From NCBI GenBank assembly GCA_030656215.1, contig JAUSOD010000053.1:1-64000 (forward strand): a stretch of DNA of 64,000 bases. The letters run 5' to 3'. The stretch is from Azoarcus sp. (lineage in GTDB: Bacteria; Pseudomonadota; Gammaproteobacteria; Burkholderiales; Rhodocyclaceae). This document shows positions 1 through 10,486 of this stretch, in pieces (position 1 is the stretch's first letter; each line of letters begins with the position of its first letter). The notes below the pieces were generated by a model. That model was not told where the DNA came from. It was given only the letters and a program-made list of their open reading frames with translations, and ran no database searches. The translations under genes were made by a program, and so were the position numbers.

Positions 1-1
1 G

Positions 2-2308
2 GCGGTCGACTTTTCCAGTGCCGACAGTTTCACCCTTCCGGTCAGTGCCGTCATGAGCGCACCGGTGCGCACCGTATCGCGACACCTGTCGCTGCAGGAA
101 CTGGCGATCCGTTTTCGCGACGAACATGTTCGCCACTACCTCGTCATCGACGATGATGGACGACGCTGCGGGATTGTCTCGCAGACCGACGTGGTACTTA
201 ATCAGGGCGTCGAACACTACCTGAAGCTGCGCAAGCTCGACTCCGTGATCAAGGGTTCATTTCGCACGCTGGGGGCCGAGGCACCATTGGCGGAGGCGAC
301 CCACCGGATGCGCGAGGATGGGGTCGATGCAATCGTGATTCGCTACGGCGAGGGCGACTTCGGCATTCTCACCGAGCGTGACGTTGTGCGCCTGGTGGCC
401 ACTCGCGCGCGCGGCCGACCGGTCGGCGAACTGGCAAACCGTCCGCTACTCACCGTGGACGAACACACCAGTCTGTACCGGGTACGCTGTCTGCTGGTCG
501 ATCACCGCATCCGCCACATCGGCGTAATGCGCGAAGATGGCTCACTCGCCGATCTGGTCAGCTTCAGCGACATACTCTCGGGCATGGAGCTGGCCTACGT
601 GCGTGAGTTGCAGCACGCACTGCAGGAACGCGACCAGGCCCTGAGTGCGTCGCGCCGCGACTTGCGACTGGCCGAGAAAGTCATTGAGAGCTCGCTCGAC
701 GGCATCCTGATCACCGACGACGAAGTCCGCATCATCTCGGTCAATCCGTCGTTTTCCAGACTGACCGGATACTCCGCCGAGGAGGCAATCGGCGCCACGC
801 CCTCGCTGCTCAGTTCCGGGCGGCAGGACGCGGCTTTCTACGCCAGCATGTGGGCGCAGCTAAAGGACGACGGCCACTGGCAGGGCGAGATCTGGAACCG
901 ACGCAAGAACGGCGAGATCTTCCCCGAATTGCTGACCATCACCGCGATCACCGACCGTAACGGCCGCCTTACGAACTACGCTGCGCTGTTCAGCGATATC
1001 AGCAAGCTCAAGGAAGGCGAAGCCCGCATCCGCGACCTTGCCTATTTCGACCCTCTGACCGGATTGCCCAATCGGCGGCTGCTGGAAGATCGCCTGCAGG
1101 TCGCGCTCGCCCACGCCCACCGCCAAGCTACCCGGGCGGGGGTGATGTTTGTCGATCTCGACCGTTTCAAGCGGATCAACGACACCCTCGGTCACGAGAT
1201 CGGCGACCTCTTGCTGGTAGAGGCATCACGCCGCCTGAGCGCCTGCCTGCGCGAGGACGACACCGTGGCGCGGATGGGCGGCGACGAATTCCTGATCGTG
1301 CTGAGTCAGCTCGACACGCCCGACGATGCGGCCCACGTCGCCACCCGTGTGATCGAAGCGCTGCGCCACCCTATCGTCGTTGGCGGCCACGAGCTGATCG
1401 TGACCACCAGCATCGGTATCAGCCTCTATCCGGATGACGGGCTTGATTCCAATATCCTGATCAAGCATGCCGATGTTGCCCTGTATCGTGCCAAGGATGA
1501 GGGACGCAACCGCTTCCACCTCTACCAGCCGGCGATGAGTGCACAGTCGATGGCACACCTGTCCATGGAGAGCGCGCTCCATCAGGCCCTGTCGCGCAAT
1601 GAACTGGTGCTTCACTACCAACCGCTGGTTCGAGTCTCCGACAACCGGACCGTCGCCGCCGAGGCATTGCTGCGCTGGCAGCACCCTGAACTCGGTCTCG
1701 TGCCCCCCATGCAGTTCATCCCGTTGGCGGAAGAAACCGGACTGATCCTGCCGATCGGCGAATGGGTGCTGCGAGGCGCCTGCCGTCAGCACCTGCTGTG
1801 GATCGAGGCCAGCTTGCCGCCCATACAGATGATGGTCAACATCTCGGTGCGTCAGTTCCGCGACAAGAACTTCGCCGACATGGTGAGTCAGGTTCTCACC
1901 GACACCGGCATGCCGCCCCAGCGGCTGACGCTGGAAATCACCGAGAGCATCCTGATGGACGACACCGGCCACAGTCTCCGTCTACTCGAGTATCTGCAGG
2001 GAATGGGCGTTCGCATCGCGATTGACGATTTCGGCACCGGCTACTCCTCACTCGGTTACCTGAAGAACTTCCCCATCGACGAACTGAAGATGGATCGCCT
2101 GTTCATCGGCGACATCGACTGCAACCCGCGCGATGCGGCCATTGCCGCGGCAATCGTCTCGCTCGCACACAGCCTCGGGATGCAGGTGGTGGCCGAGGGA
2201 GTGGAGACAGCCGCCCAACTGGGCATTCTCAGGGCTAACGGCTGCGATCTCGCGCAGGGATTTCATTTCAGTCCGGCAGTGAGCGCCGACCAGTTCACTG
2301 TCGGCTAG
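2..2308 (+). CDS. Multi-CBS / PAS / GGDEF / EAL signalling protein, 5' end outside the window
   Basis: Probable bifunctional c-di-GMP enzyme, cytoplasmic. The frame is open from base 2, and the first in-window ATG (53) lies in a phrase typical of a CBS domain start (SAVMSAPVRTV), so the gene almost certainly begins upstream. Counting from that ATG, three CBS repeats cover about residues 1-180, a helical linker follows, a PAS domain about 205-325, GGDEF about 330-490 and EAL about 500-745. The GGDEF motif is intact at 409-413, preceded by an RxxD inhibitory-site motif (REDD). EAL is intact at 537-539, with DDFGTGYSS and EGVET. Paired CBS modules often bind adenine nucleotides, so energy-state input is possible (inference). 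Confidence 0.9.
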   Translation, partial: AVDFSSADSFTLPVSAVMSAPVRTVSRHLSLQELAIRFRDEHVRHYLVIDDDGRRCGIVSQTDVVLNQGVEHYLKLRKLDSVIKGSFRTLGAEAPLAEATHRMREDGVDAIVIRYGEGDFGILTERDVVRLVATRARGRPVGELANRPLLTVDEHTSLYRVRCLLVDHRIRHIGVMREDGSLADLVSFSDILSGMELAYVRELQHALQERDQALSASRRDLRLAEKVIESSLDGILITDDEVRIISVNPSFSRLTGYSAEEAIGATPSLLSSGRQDAAFYASMWAQLKDDGHWQGEIWNRRKNGEIFPELLTITAITDRNGRLTNYAALFSDISKLKEGEARIRDLAYFDPLTGLPNRRLLEDRLQVALAHAHRQATRAGVMFVDLDRFKRINDTLGHEIGDLLLVEASRRLSACLREDDTVARMGGDEFLIVLSQLDTPDDAAHVATRVIEALRHPIVVGGHELIVTTSIGISLYPDDGLDSNILIKHADVALYRAKDEGRNRFHLYQPAMSAQSMAHLSMESALHQALSRNELVLHYQPLVRVSDNRTVAAEALLRWQHPELGLVPPMQFIPLAEETGLILPIGEWVLRGACRQHLLWIEASLPPIQMMVNISVRQFRDKNFADMVSQVLTDTGMPPQRLTLEITESILMDDTGHSLRLLEYLQGMGVRIAIDDFGTGYSSLGYLKNFPIDELKMDRLFIGDIDCNPRDAAIAAAIVSLAHSLGMQVVAEGVETAAQLGILRANGCDLAQGFHFSPAVSADQFTVG

Positions 2309-2335
2309 AGACCGCCCTCGCAAACCGGAGAGTTG

Positions 2336-3130
2336 CTAGCCGCGAGACTGTCGAACCTGCTCGAACAGGCACACCGCAGCCGCAGCGCCGACATTGAGCG
2401 ACTCGCTGCCTGCTGCCATAGGAATGGTCACAATCTCGTCCGCCCGCGCCAGCAACGCAGCCGACACACCCTGCCCCTCGGCGCCGAACAGCCAGGCGAC
2501 CGGGCCGGACAGATCGGTGGCGTACAGCGAGCGGGCGCCGTCGGTCAGTCCGGTGGCAAGTACCTTGCCGGGATAATCCTCAAGTGCGGCAAGCGCATCC
2601 ACCTGCTCCCGAAGCGAAAGCTGGAAGTGCGCCCCCATGCCCGAGCGCAGCACCCGCGGCGACCACGCCTGAGCGCATCCGGGCGTGAGCAGCGCACAGC
2701 GGATGCCCGCCGCCGCCGCAGTACGCAGGATGGTGCCAAGGTTGCCCGGATCCTGCACCGCGTCGAGCACGACCAGCGAGGTGCTCTCCGGCGGCATGGT
2801 CACGTTAGCCGGGACATCAATCAAGGCCATCACCCCCGACGGCGTGTCGACCGGACTCACGTGGGCAAACAGGGCGTCAGGCAACTGCGTTACGCGGCTC
2901 TGGTCCGCCAGTTGATCGATCAGTAACACGATCTCGGTCTGCGTCAGTCCCGTGGCCGAAACGAAGATGCCTTTCAGCATTTGGCCGGCCTGCAGTGCCG
3001 CCTGTATCAGGTGCGCGCCGTCGAGCAGGGTTTCGCCGTACTTTCGCCGATCGCGGGCGCTGGTGGCCAGCGCATGGAGGTGTTTGATCCGGGGATTGTC
3101 GCGCGACGTCAGCGTGTCGAGGTCCCGCAC
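2336..3130 (-). CDS. TrmH/SpoU-family RNA 2'-O-methyltransferase
   Basis: SPOUT-class methyltransferase of 264 residues that would use S-adenosylmethionine to methylate a ribose 2'-OH in rRNA or tRNA. An N-terminal substrate-binding part (LTSRDNPRIKHL) is followed by the three SpoU motifs: DPGNLGTILRTAAAAG, LFGAEGQGV and SLNVGAAAAVCLFE, which form the knotted SAM site. The start is GTG, the only start I see ahead of the conserved N-terminus. It lies 4 bases after the CopD-like gene and is the last gene of the rpsB-to-rnhB run. The target nucleotide cannot be read from sequence. An RlmB-like or TsnR-like assignment is possible but unproven. Confidence 0.85.
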   Translation of the reverse strand: MRDLDTLTSRDNPRIKHLHALATSARDRRKYGETLLDGAHLIQAALQAGQMLKGIFVSATGLTQTEIVLLIDQLADQSRVTQLPDALFAHVSPVDTPSGVMALIDVPANVTMPPESTSLVVLDAVQDPGNLGTILRTAAAAGIRCALLTPGCAQAWSPRVLRSGMGAHFQLSLREQVDALAALEDYPGKVLATGLTDGARSLYATDLSGPVAWLFGAEGQGVSAALLARADEIVTIPMAAGSESLNVGAAAAVCLFEQVRQSRG

Positions 3131-3134
3131 CGGC

Positions 3135-3590
3135 TTACAGCCCCAGACCGAGCGTTGCGATCGCAGTAGTGATCAATCCGAGGCCGAGATTGAAACCGAC
3201 CCGCTGTCGGATCAGGTTCATCGCCACCGCCGCGCGTGCCCAGTCCTCGGCCCCCACGGCACTGCGCAGGGCCATCCACGGGCCAAACCAGATTGATGCG
3301 AACACGGCAATCATCACCAGTCCGGTCAGCGTCATCACATGCCAGGCCAACGGCGCACCGCCGAAACCGACCTCGAACAGCATGGCGAAGCCCGATCCCA
3401 GAATCAGCGCGATGGAGACCCACACCAAGGGGAAGAAGCCCTGCAAGACGGCGGCCCACAAGGTCAGCCGACGATCAGGTGGCAGTTGCATCGCCGCCGG
3501 CCGCAGGCAGAGCCAGGCGAAAGCCATCCCGCCCACCCAGACCACGACCCCGACCACATGAAGAAAGAGCATCAGATGATGAATTGTCAC
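3135..3590 (-). CDS. CopD-like integral membrane protein
   Basis: Small inner-membrane protein of about 151 residues with four predicted hydrophobic helices. The first carries [18 protein letters not shown], typical of the CopD/YdeN-like domain family, some of whose members act in copper handling. The chosen start is the GTG whose last two bases overlap the rnhB stop (GTGA), with a GGAG ribosome site just upstream. An earlier GTG would add seven residues that read inside rnhB. No metal-binding Cys/His cluster is visible, so a copper role is only a family-level guess. Confidence 0.7.
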   Translation of the reverse strand: MTIHHLMLFLHVVGVVVWVGGMAFAWLCLRPAAMQLPPDRRLTLWAAVLQGFFPLVWVSIALILGSGFAMLFEVGFGGAPLAWHVMTLTGLVMIAVFASIWFGPWMALRSAVGAEDWARAAVAMNLIRQRVGFNLGLGLITTAIATLGLGL

Positions 3591-4201
3591 GCGACATCTC
3601 CATCCAGCCACAAGGGCGGATTCTCGAGGATCTTGCGGACCGGCGCAAAGCTGCGGCGGTAGAAGTCGGGGACGCCGTGCCGACGGATGGCAGCAAGGTG
3701 AGCGGCCGTCGGGTAGCCCTTGTGCCCGGCCAGCCCATACTGCGGGAAAGCGCGATCGAGCACGCGCATCTGCTCGTCGCGAAAGGTCTTGGCGAGGATG
3801 GAGGCCGCGGAAATCGCCGCCTCGGTGGCGTCGCCCTGTACGATCGCACGCGCCGGCACGGCCAGTACCGGACAGCGGTTGCCGTCGATCAACACCTCGT
3901 CCGGCACCACATCGAGCGCCTCGACCGCGCGCTTCATCGCCAACATGGTCGCATGCAGGATGTTCAGACTATCGATCTCCTCCACCGAAGCTTCGGCGAT
4001 CGCCCACGCCAGTGCCCGCTCACGGATCAACGGTGCAAGCCGTTCACGGGCCCGTTCGGTGAGCTTTTTCGAGTCGGCCAGACCCTCGATCGGACGCGCC
4101 GGGTCGAGAATGACCGCGGCCGCCACCACCGAACCGCACAGCGGCCCGCGCCCGGCCTCATCGACGCCACAGATACGATGTGTCACCGCTACACCGCTCA
4201 T
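3587..4201 (-). CDS. rnhB: Ribonuclease HII
   Basis: Endonuclease that cuts the RNA strand of RNA-DNA hybrids and removes single ribonucleotides from DNA. At 204 residues it has normal length. The catalytic motif [10 protein letters not shown] is present, with acidic residues Asp14 and Glu15. Further family motifs are [19 protein letters not shown] and the [12 protein letters not shown] block with its late acidic residue. The start codon overlaps the lpxB stop as ATGA, so it is translationally coupled to lpxB. The lpxA-lpxB-rnhB order is widespread in proteobacteria. Confidence 0.96.
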   Translation of the reverse strand: MSGVAVTHRICGVDEAGRGPLCGSVVAAAVILDPARPIEGLADSKKLTERARERLAPLIRERALAWAIAEASVEEIDSLNILHATMLAMKRAVEALDVVPDEVLIDGNRCPVLAVPARAIVQGDATEAAISAASILAKTFRDEQMRVLDRAFPQYGLAGHKGYPTAAHLAAIRRHGVPDFYRRSFAPVRKILENPPLWLDGDVA

Positions 4202-5358
4202 GGTGCGGTCCCCATGGCGGGCACAAGGTAGGGCAGGATGGCCGCCGCAGCCTTCTCCGCGGTGTTCTGACGCAGGCTCAGATGAAGTTCGGTGAAGCGC
4301 TCTTCAAGCGCCTTGCAGCCGGCCGGGTCGAGCAACCAGCCATCCAGTGCATCGGCCAGCTTTTCCGGGCTTGCATCGTCCTGCAGGAGTTCGGGCACCA
4401 GCGACTCGTTACATAGAATATTGGGCAAACCCACCCACGGCAGATACGCCATGCGTTTCATCAACCGGTACTGCCACTTGCCGATGCGATAACTGATGAC
4501 CATTGGCCGTTTGAGCAGCGCCGCTTCGAGCGAGGCCGTACCGCTGGCCACCAGCACCACGTCGGCAGCCGTCATCGCATCCACCGCGTGTCCGAACAGC
4601 ATACGGATCGGCAATTCCGTCGCGGCGTTACGGTATAGCGCCTCCTCGAACAGGCTGCGGGTCTCACGAGTTGCAAGCGGTACCAGAAAGATCGCCTCAG
4701 GATGACGCTGTGCCAACAGGGCGGCGGTGCCGATGAAGGTGTCCGCCAGATTGCGGACCTCGGACTGCCGACTACCGGGCAACAAGGCGATCACCTTGAC
4801 ATTGGGCGCCAGGTTCAGACGCTCACGCGCGGCAGCCCGGTCCGGCTTGAGCGGAAACACATCCGCCAGCGGGTGTCCGACATAGGTAGCGGGCACCCCT
4901 GCCTTGTCATAGAGCGGCATCTCGAACGGGAACAGGCACAACATTCGGCTCACCGAACGGGCGATGCCCTTGATCCGCCCTCCGCGCCAGGCCCAGATCG
5001 ACGGGCTGACAAAATGAATCGACGGCATCCCTGCAGCCTTCACCCGGCCTTCCAGCCACAGATTGAAGTCCGGTGCATCGACTCCGATGAAGGCGGCGGG
5101 CCTTGATCGGCGGATTTCGGCAAGAAGCTTGTTACGGATTGCCGACAGCTCGCGATAGCGCTTGAGGGCATCCACATAGCCATGGACCGCCAGCAACTCG
5201 GACGGCCAGCGCGCGTCGAAACCCTCGGCCTGCATCTTGGGTCCGCCAATGCCGTAGAACTCGACATCCGGCAAGTGCTGGCGGATGGCGCGGATCAGAT
5301 GGCTGGCGAGCAGATCGCCGGAGGCTTCTCCGGCCACCATGGCGATTCTGATTGCCAT
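4198..5358 (-). CDS. lpxB: Lipid-A-disaccharide synthase
   Basis: Peripheral membrane glycosyltransferase (GT19) that joins UDP-diacylglucosamine and lipid X into the disaccharide precursor of lipid A. At 386 residues it is full length. Family motifs are visible: [13 protein letters not shown] at the N-terminus, [39 protein letters not shown] and the late [11 protein letters not shown] nucleotide-sugar site. Four bases separate it from lpxA, in the lpxD-fabZ-lpxA-lpxB order typical of Gram-negative bacteria. Confidence 0.97.
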   Translation of the reverse strand: MAIRIAMVAGEASGDLLASHLIRAIRQHLPDVEFYGIGGPKMQAEGFDARWPSELLAVHGYVDALKRYRELSAIRNKLLAEIRRSRPAAFIGVDAPDFNLWLEGRVKAAGMPSIHFVSPSIWAWRGGRIKGIARSVSRMLCLFPFEMPLYDKAGVPATYVGHPLADVFPLKPDRAAARERLNLAPNVKVIALLPGSRQSEVRNLADTFIGTAALLAQRHPEAIFLVPLATRETRSLFEEALYRNAATELPIRMLFGHAVDAMTAADVVLVASGTASLEAALLKRPMVISYRIGKWQYRLMKRMAYLPWVGLPNILCNESLVPELLQDDASPEKLADALDGWLLDPAGCKALEERFTELHLSLRQNTAEKAAAAILPYLVPAMGTAP

Positions 5359-5362
5359 GGAT

Positions 5363-6133
5363 TCACCGCACCAGGCCGCGACCAGACTGGCTGATGAAGT
5401 CGGCGAATAACTGCAGTTCGGCGTGCTCGGTCACAAGCGCTGCAATCTGCAAACGCGCCTCGTCGAGCGTGAGCCCGGAGCGATAGAGGATGCGGTAGGC
5501 ACGTTTGATCGCGCTGATGCCCTCGGCCGAATAACCCCTTCGGCGCAGGCCTTCGCTGTTGATGCCGTGCGGCGCCGCCGGGTTACCCGCCACGGTCACG
5601 CAGGGCGGCAGATCCTGAAGTAATACGGTCCCGACGCCACAGAAGCTGTGCGCACCGACTCGCACGAACTGATGCACCCCGGTGAAGCCCCCCAGGATCG
5701 CCCAGTCACCGACATGAACGTGGCCGGCCAGCGTCGCGTTATTGGCAAAAATGGTGTGATCGCCGACCTGGCAGTCGTGCGCGATATGCACATACGCCAT
5801 GATCCAGTTGTCGCTGCCGACGCGCGTCACATGGGCATCCTGACTGGTGCCGACGTTGAACGAACAGAACTCGCGGATGGTGTTGCGATCGCCGATCTCG
5901 AGTTGCGTGGGCTCCTCGTCGTACTTCTTGTCCTGCGGCTGCGCACCGATCGAACAGAACTGGAAGATCTCGTTGTCACGCCCGATCCGGGTGTGTCCCT
6001 CGATCACGACATGGGGTCCGACGCGCGTTCCATCACCAATCTCGACGTGCTCGCCGACCAGCGAATACGCCCCGATCGCGACATTGCTGCCAATCTTCGC
6101 ACCAGGATGAACGATAGCAGTCGGATGAATCAT
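5363..6133 (-). CDS. lpxA: UDP-N-acetylglucosamine acyltransferase
   Basis: First enzyme of lipid A synthesis, transferring a 3-hydroxyacyl chain from acyl carrier protein to UDP-GlcNAc. The 256-residue protein starts [15 protein letters not shown] and consists of left-handed beta-helix hexapeptide repeats followed by a helical C-terminus. The catalytic histidine lies in [15 protein letters not shown], and [17 protein letters not shown] follows. The ATG overlaps the fabZ stop (ATGA). An upstream in-frame start would add seven residues inside fabZ and is unlikely. Confidence 0.97.
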   Translation of the reverse strand: MIHPTAIVHPGAKIGSNVAIGAYSLVGEHVEIGDGTRVGPHVVIEGHTRIGRDNEIFQFCSIGAQPQDKKYDEEPTQLEIGDRNTIREFCSFNVGTSQDAHVTRVGSDNWIMAYVHIAHDCQVGDHTIFANNATLAGHVHVGDWAILGGFTGVHQFVRVGAHSFCGVGTVLLQDLPPCVTVAGNPAAPHGINSEGLRRRGYSAEGISAIKRAYRILYRSGLTLDEARLQIAALVTEHAELQLFADFISQSGRGLVR

Positions 6134-6567
6134 GGCAGCGTCTTGAGCGCGCACATCAGTTCGGCCTCGGTTGCGATCTGGCCGTCAACCCGGGCAACGC
6201 CCTTGTACTTGTAGATGTTGCGTTTGCTCTGGGTGATCTCGACATCGAATATCAACTGGTCACCCGGCACGACCGGACGCTTGAATCGCACGTTGTCGAT
6301 CCCTGCGAAATACACCACGGTGTTTTCGTCCGGCTTCACGCCCATGCTCTTGAACGAGAGCAGAGCCGCCGCCTGCGCCATTGCCTCGACGATCAAGACC
6401 CCTGGCATCACCGGATGATGAGGGAAATGGCCCGGGAAAAATGGCTCATTCATGGTCACGTTCTTGAGCGCGAGAATACGCTTGTTCGGCTCCATCTCCA
6501 GCACCCGGTCGACCAGCAGGAAAGGGTAACGGTGCGGCAGGTATTGGAGGATTTCGTTGATGTCCAT
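6130..6567 (-). CDS. fabZ: 3-hydroxyacyl-ACP dehydratase FabZ
   Basis: Hot-dog fold dehydratase of type II fatty acid synthesis, which removes water from 3-hydroxyacyl-ACP. It competes with LpxA and LpxD for that substrate. The chosen start [16 protein letters not shown] gives 145 residues, the usual length, and lies 5 bases after lpxD. An ATG 33 bases earlier would overlap lpxD and add a non-conserved leader. The active-site helix [19 protein letters not shown] contains the catalytic His and Glu. Confidence 0.96.
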   Translation of the reverse strand: MDINEILQYLPHRYPFLLVDRVLEMEPNKRILALKNVTMNEPFFPGHFPHHPVMPGVLIVEAMAQAAALLSFKSMGVKPDENTVVYFAGIDNVRFKRPVVPGDQLIFDVEITQSKRNIYKYKGVARVDGQIATEAELMCALKTLP

Positions 6568-6572
6568 GATAT

Positions 6573-7598
6573 TCAGCTTGAATCCCGTTCGTCCAGGCAT
6601 TGTTCGAGGGCGCGTATTCTATCCACCAGCGCGTCGAGGTGGCGAAGATGCGCAAAGTTTTTGACCCAGTCGGCGTGCCCCTGTACCGGCAGGTTGGCCG
6701 TATACACTCCGCGCTTGCGGATCGACTTGGTTACCAGAGTGCCCGCCGAAATCACAACGTCATCGGCAATGGTCAGGTGCCCGATGATGCCGGCCTGGCC
6801 CCCGATCATGCAACGCTCGCCAATCTGAGTACTGCCGGCAATCCCCACGCAGCCAGCAATCGCAGTGTGGTCGCCAATGCGCACGTTGTGGCCGATCTGA
6901 ATCTGGTTGTCGAGCTTGACCCCGTTGCCGATCACGGTGTCGTCGAGTGCACCGCGATCGATGGTGGTGTTCGCACCGATCTCGACGTCATCACCGACCA
7001 CGACCCGACCCACCTGAGGGATCTTGACCCACGCCCCGCTGCGTTCGCGTGCAAACCCGAAACCATCCGACCCGATCACCGCACCGGCATGCACGATGCA
7101 TTCAGCCCCGATCACACAATCGGAATGAATCGTGACCCGCGGCGCAAGCCGTGTTCCGGAACCGATGCGCGCCCCGCGGCCGACAAAGCAGCCGGCACCG
7201 ATCAACACGTCATCACCCAGCACCACACCTTCCTCGACCACGGCCCCGGCCTCGATGAGGACCGATGGCGGCACGGGAGACGACACCGCGGCGAGTGGAT
7301 GGATGCCCGGGATCAACGTGCGTGGCGGGCTGAACAGACGCGCGACACGGGCAAAATAAAGATAGGGATCATCCGCCACGATGCGCGGCCGGTCGGCCAG
7401 CGCGTCGCGCGTGTCGCGCCCGACGATGACCGCCGAGGCCTGGCTCGCGCTGAGCCGGGCGAGGTATTTCGGGTTGGCAAGAAAGGCGAGATCACCGTCA
7501 CCCGCCTGATCGAGCGTTGCAACCCGGCGCACTGCAATACTGCCGTCGCCGACCAGCTCACCGCCGAGGTGAGCAACCAGCTCGTCGAGACGCATCAT
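6573..7598 (-). CDS. lpxD: UDP-3-O-acylglucosamine N-acyltransferase
   Basis: Third step of lipid A synthesis: N-acylates UDP-3-O-acyl-glucosamine using 3-hydroxyacyl-ACP. The 341 residues consist of an N-terminal uridine-binding domain ([16 protein letters not shown]), a long left-handed beta-helix of hexapeptide repeats, and a C-terminal helix. The catalytic histidine is in [16 protein letters not shown], followed by [16 protein letters not shown]. Two adjacent ATG codons are possible starts. The bamA-skp-lpxD-fabZ-lpxA order links outer-membrane protein assembly with lipid A supply. Confidence 0.96.
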   Translation of the reverse strand: MMRLDELVAHLGGELVGDGSIAVRRVATLDQAGDGDLAFLANPKYLARLSASQASAVIVGRDTRDALADRPRIVADDPYLYFARVARLFSPPRTLIPGIHPLAAVSSPVPPSVLIEAGAVVEEGVVLGDDVLIGAGCFVGRGARIGSGTRLAPRVTIHSDCVIGAECIVHAGAVIGSDGFGFARERSGAWVKIPQVGRVVVGDDVEIGANTTIDRGALDDTVIGNGVKLDNQIQIGHNVRIGDHTAIAGCVGIAGSTQIGERCMIGGQAGIIGHLTIADDVVISAGTLVTKSIRKRGVYTANLPVQGHADWVKNFAHLRHLDALVDRIRALEQCLDERDSS

Positions 7599-7612
7599 CG
7601 AAGTGCCGAGTC

Positions 7613-8113
7613 CTACTTGCCTTCGGACAGGGCCTTGACCACCTTGTCCGTAATATCGATACGGGGGCTGGCGTACACCGCCTCCTGCAGGATGATGTCG
7701 TACTTTTCAGCCTCGGCGATTGTCTTCACCGCACGATTGGCCTTGTCCAGCACCGATGCAAGCTCTTCGTTGCGGCGCTGGTTCAGATCTTCACGAAACT
7801 CGCGCTGCTTGCGCTGAAAGTCGCGATTCAGATCGTTGAATGCGCGTTCCTTGTTGCGCCGATCAGGCTCGGCCATGGTCACGCTGTTGCGCTCGAGATC
7901 CTCCTGCAGAGTCTGCAGGTCCTTCGCCATACGCTGCATTTCCTGGTCACGCTTCTCGAACTCTTTTTCCAGCCGTTGCTGTGCACGAACAGCCGGGCCG
8001 GCCTCGCGCATCACGCGGTCTGAATTGACAAAGCCGATCTTGGTTTCCGCAGCCGAGGCCTGAGCCATCCCCATCAGGGCAAGGGCAATCACGGAGAGAG
8101 TACTGAGTTTCAC
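7613..8113 (-). CDS. skp: Periplasmic outer-membrane-protein chaperone Skp/OmpH
   Basis: Periplasmic chaperone that holds unfolded outer-membrane proteins between the Sec translocon and BamA. The start is a GTG with GGAG six bases upstream. It opens directly with a signal peptide ([20 protein letters not shown]) cleaved near ASAA-ETKIG. The mature part starts [13 protein letters not shown] and continues as a long charged coiled coil of about 100 residues, matching the Skp tentacles. Length is about 166 residues. It lies between bamA and lpxD, its usual place. Confidence 0.93.
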   Translation of the reverse strand: MKLSTLSVIALALMGMAQASAAETKIGFVNSDRVMREAGPAVRAQQRLEKEFEKRDQEMQRMAKDLQTLQEDLERNSVTMAEPDRRNKERAFNDLNRDFQRKQREFREDLNQRRNEELASVLDKANRAVKTIAEAEKYDIILQEAVYASPRIDITDKVVKALSEGK

Positions 8114-8147
8114 ATGTGTCTCCACAATAAACGGGATGCCGGAGCGA

Positions 8148-10478
8148 TCAGAACACGCTGCCGAGCTGGAACTGGAAGCGCTGAACCTCATCGCCGCTCT
8201 CCTTCTTCAGCGGGAAGCCCAAGCTGAACTTGAGCGGGCCGATCGGCGAGCTCCAGGCAAACGCAAGGCCACTACTGTAGCGCATGTCGGCAAACTGGAT
8301 TTTTTCTTCCTTGCCGGTAAGCGGGTCCTCGCCCCAGACATAGCCCATGTCGAAGAACGCAGAAATACGGAACGAACGATCCTTGCCCGAACCGGGCATC
8401 GGGAAAAAGAATTCGGCGTTGCCGACGACCTTGCGCGTACCGCCGGTGGCGTCCCCTTCAGCGTCCTTGGGTCCGAGCGAACTTTGGTCAAAACCGCGTA
8501 CAGAGCCGATACCACCCACATAGAAGTTCTTGTAGAACGGCACCGGTTTGCCACCATAGCCGTTCGCCCAGCCGATGTCGCCGTTGAGCATCAGGGCGTA
8601 TTCGCGCCCGATCGGGAACCAGTGCTGATACTGGTAGTTCAGCTTGGTGTATTTCAGCTCGCCCGGCGGTAGAGCCATCTCCCCATAAACCCGCTGATAG
8701 ACACCCTTGCGTGGATAGAGGAAGCTGTCGCGGCTGTCACGCGCCCATCCAGCCGTCAGCAGCAGGCTGTTTACAGTGACGTCACCAATTCCGGTTACGT
8801 CGTTACTACACCCGAAATCGATGCAGAAATCCTTGTACTGCTGCGGACTTTCGTCGAAGGTGGTGATTCGCGTCCGGTCCACACCAAGACCGAAGCTGAT
8901 GCTGTCATCCTCTCCGATCGGATAGCCGAGGCGCAGACCGCCGCCCGTCGAAACGGTCTTGTAGCGCGCAATCGAGTAGGACTCGGTCGGATCGTAAGTC
9001 CGGTGGTAGAGATCCCAGCCAAGACTGACCCCATCGGGGGTGTAATACGGGTTGGTGAAGGACAGTGCGTAGGTACGACTTGCCTTGCTGGTATTCAGGC
9101 CCAAGGTCAGCGCGTTGCCGCTGCCGAAAAGGTTCTGCTGCGAGATGGACGCGGACAGCACGATCTTTTCCGAACTCGAGAAGCCGGCACCGAGCATCAG
9201 GTTGCCGGTTGCCCGCTCCTTGACCCCGAAATTGACGTCGACCTGATCGGTCGTGCCCGGTACAGCGGGTGTCTCCACGGTGACTTCATCAAAGAAACCG
9301 AGCTTGTCGACACGCTCACGCGAACGATTGATTGCGGCCGCGTCGTACCAGGCGCTTTCCAGCTGCCGCATCTCGCGACGCACGACTTCGTCCCGGGTCT
9401 TGGTATTGCCGCCGACGTTGATTCGGCGCACATAGACACGCCGTCCCGGGTCCACAAACACGGTGAACGCAACCTCCCGCTTTTCCTTATCGACCTCCGG
9501 TGCTGCATTCACATTGGCGAACGCATAGCCTTCGTTACCGAGCCGATCGGTCACCGCCTTGGTGGTTTCGGTAAGCTTTTCGCGCGAGAAGATGTCGCCC
9601 GGCCGGATCGTGCTTAAGGCCAGATACTCCGATTCCGGCAGTACCAGATCACCGGTGAAGCGCATGCCAGTCACGGTGTACTGCTCACCCTCGGTGATGT
9701 TCACCGTGATGTAGATCTCTTTCTTGTCCGGCGTGATCGATACCTGGGTGGAGTCGATATTGAAGTCAAGATAGCCGCGATCCAGGTAGTAGGAGCGCAG
9801 GTTTTCAAGGTCAGCGGACAATTTCTGGCGTGAATACTGGTCGTTCTTGGTGTACCAGGTCAGCCATCCCGAGGTGGTGAGCTGAAACAGGTCGGCCAGG
9901 TCAGCGGCCTTGAACACCTTGGCCCCAACTACCTTGATCTGTGCAATCTTGGCGACATCGCCCTCTTCCACCGCAAAATTGATACCGACCCGGTTACGCT
10001 CAAGCGGCGTCACCGTGGTGGTGATCGAAGCGGCGTACTTGCCACGGCTCAGATACTGACGCTTGAGTTCCTGCTCGGCGCGCTCGAGGAGCGCGCGATC
10101 GAAGATGCGTGACTCGGCCAGCCCCACCTCACGCAGGCCTTTCATCAGCGCTTCCTTGTCGAACTCCTTGACCCCGACGAAATCGATCTGCGCAATCGCC
10201 GGACGCTCATCGAGCAGCACCACCAGAAGGTCATTCTCGGTTTCAATGCGGACATCCTTGAAGAAGCCCGTCGCAAACAGGGCGCGAATGGCCTCTGCCG
10301 CCTGATCTTCATTGAAGGTGTCGCCGACCCGCACGGGCAGGTAGTTGAAGACGGTACCAGCCTCGGTGCGCTGGATACCCTCCACCCGGATATCCTTGAC
10401 CACGAAGGGTTCGAAAGCGAACGCGGGTACGGAGGCAAAGAGGGCCATGATCAGCCCAGTGAGGCGCTTGCGATTCAT
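8148..10478 (-). CDS. bamA: Outer-membrane protein assembly factor BamA
   Basis: Central pore-forming subunit of the BAM complex, which inserts beta-barrel proteins into the outer membrane. The 776 residues comprise a signal peptide (cleavage near PAFAFEPF), five POTRA domains over about residues 22-420, and a 16-strand Omp85 barrel. The lid-loop signature [13 protein letters not shown] is visible, and the protein ends in a C-terminal aromatic residue (QLGSVF), as expected for the beta-signal. It is encoded 8 bases after rseP. Confidence 0.97.
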   Translation of the reverse strand: MNRKRLTGLIMALFASVPAFAFEPFVVKDIRVEGIQRTEAGTVFNYLPVRVGDTFNEDQAAEAIRALFATGFFKDVRIETENDLLVVLLDERPAIAQIDFVGVKEFDKEALMKGLREVGLAESRIFDRALLERAEQELKRQYLSRGKYAASITTTVTPLERNRVGINFAVEEGDVAKIAQIKVVGAKVFKAADLADLFQLTTSGWLTWYTKNDQYSRQKLSADLENLRSYYLDRGYLDFNIDSTQVSITPDKKEIYITVNITEGEQYTVTGMRFTGDLVLPESEYLALSTIRPGDIFSREKLTETTKAVTDRLGNEGYAFANVNAAPEVDKEKREVAFTVFVDPGRRVYVRRINVGGNTKTRDEVVRREMRQLESAWYDAAAINRSRERVDKLGFFDEVTVETPAVPGTTDQVDVNFGVKERATGNLMLGAGFSSSEKIVLSASISQQNLFGSGNALTLGLNTSKASRTYALSFTNPYYTPDGVSLGWDLYHRTYDPTESYSIARYKTVSTGGGLRLGYPIGEDDSISFGLGVDRTRITTFDESPQQYKDFCIDFGCSNDVTGIGDVTVNSLLLTAGWARDSRDSFLYPRKGVYQRVYGEMALPPGELKYTKLNYQYQHWFPIGREYALMLNGDIGWANGYGGKPVPFYKNFYVGGIGSVRGFDQSSLGPKDAEGDATGGTRKVVGNAEFFFPMPGSGKDRSFRISAFFDMGYVWGEDPLTGKEEKIQFADMRYSSGLAFAWSSPIGPLKFSLGFPLKKESGDEVQRFQFQLGSVF

Positions 10479-10486
10479 TCGGTTAT

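Noticed and set aside
1226-1972. A 248-codon minus-strand frame inside the GGDEF/EAL gene
   Set aside because: Mirror frame of conserved GGDEF and EAL motifs; no recognisable domain and no ribosome site seen.
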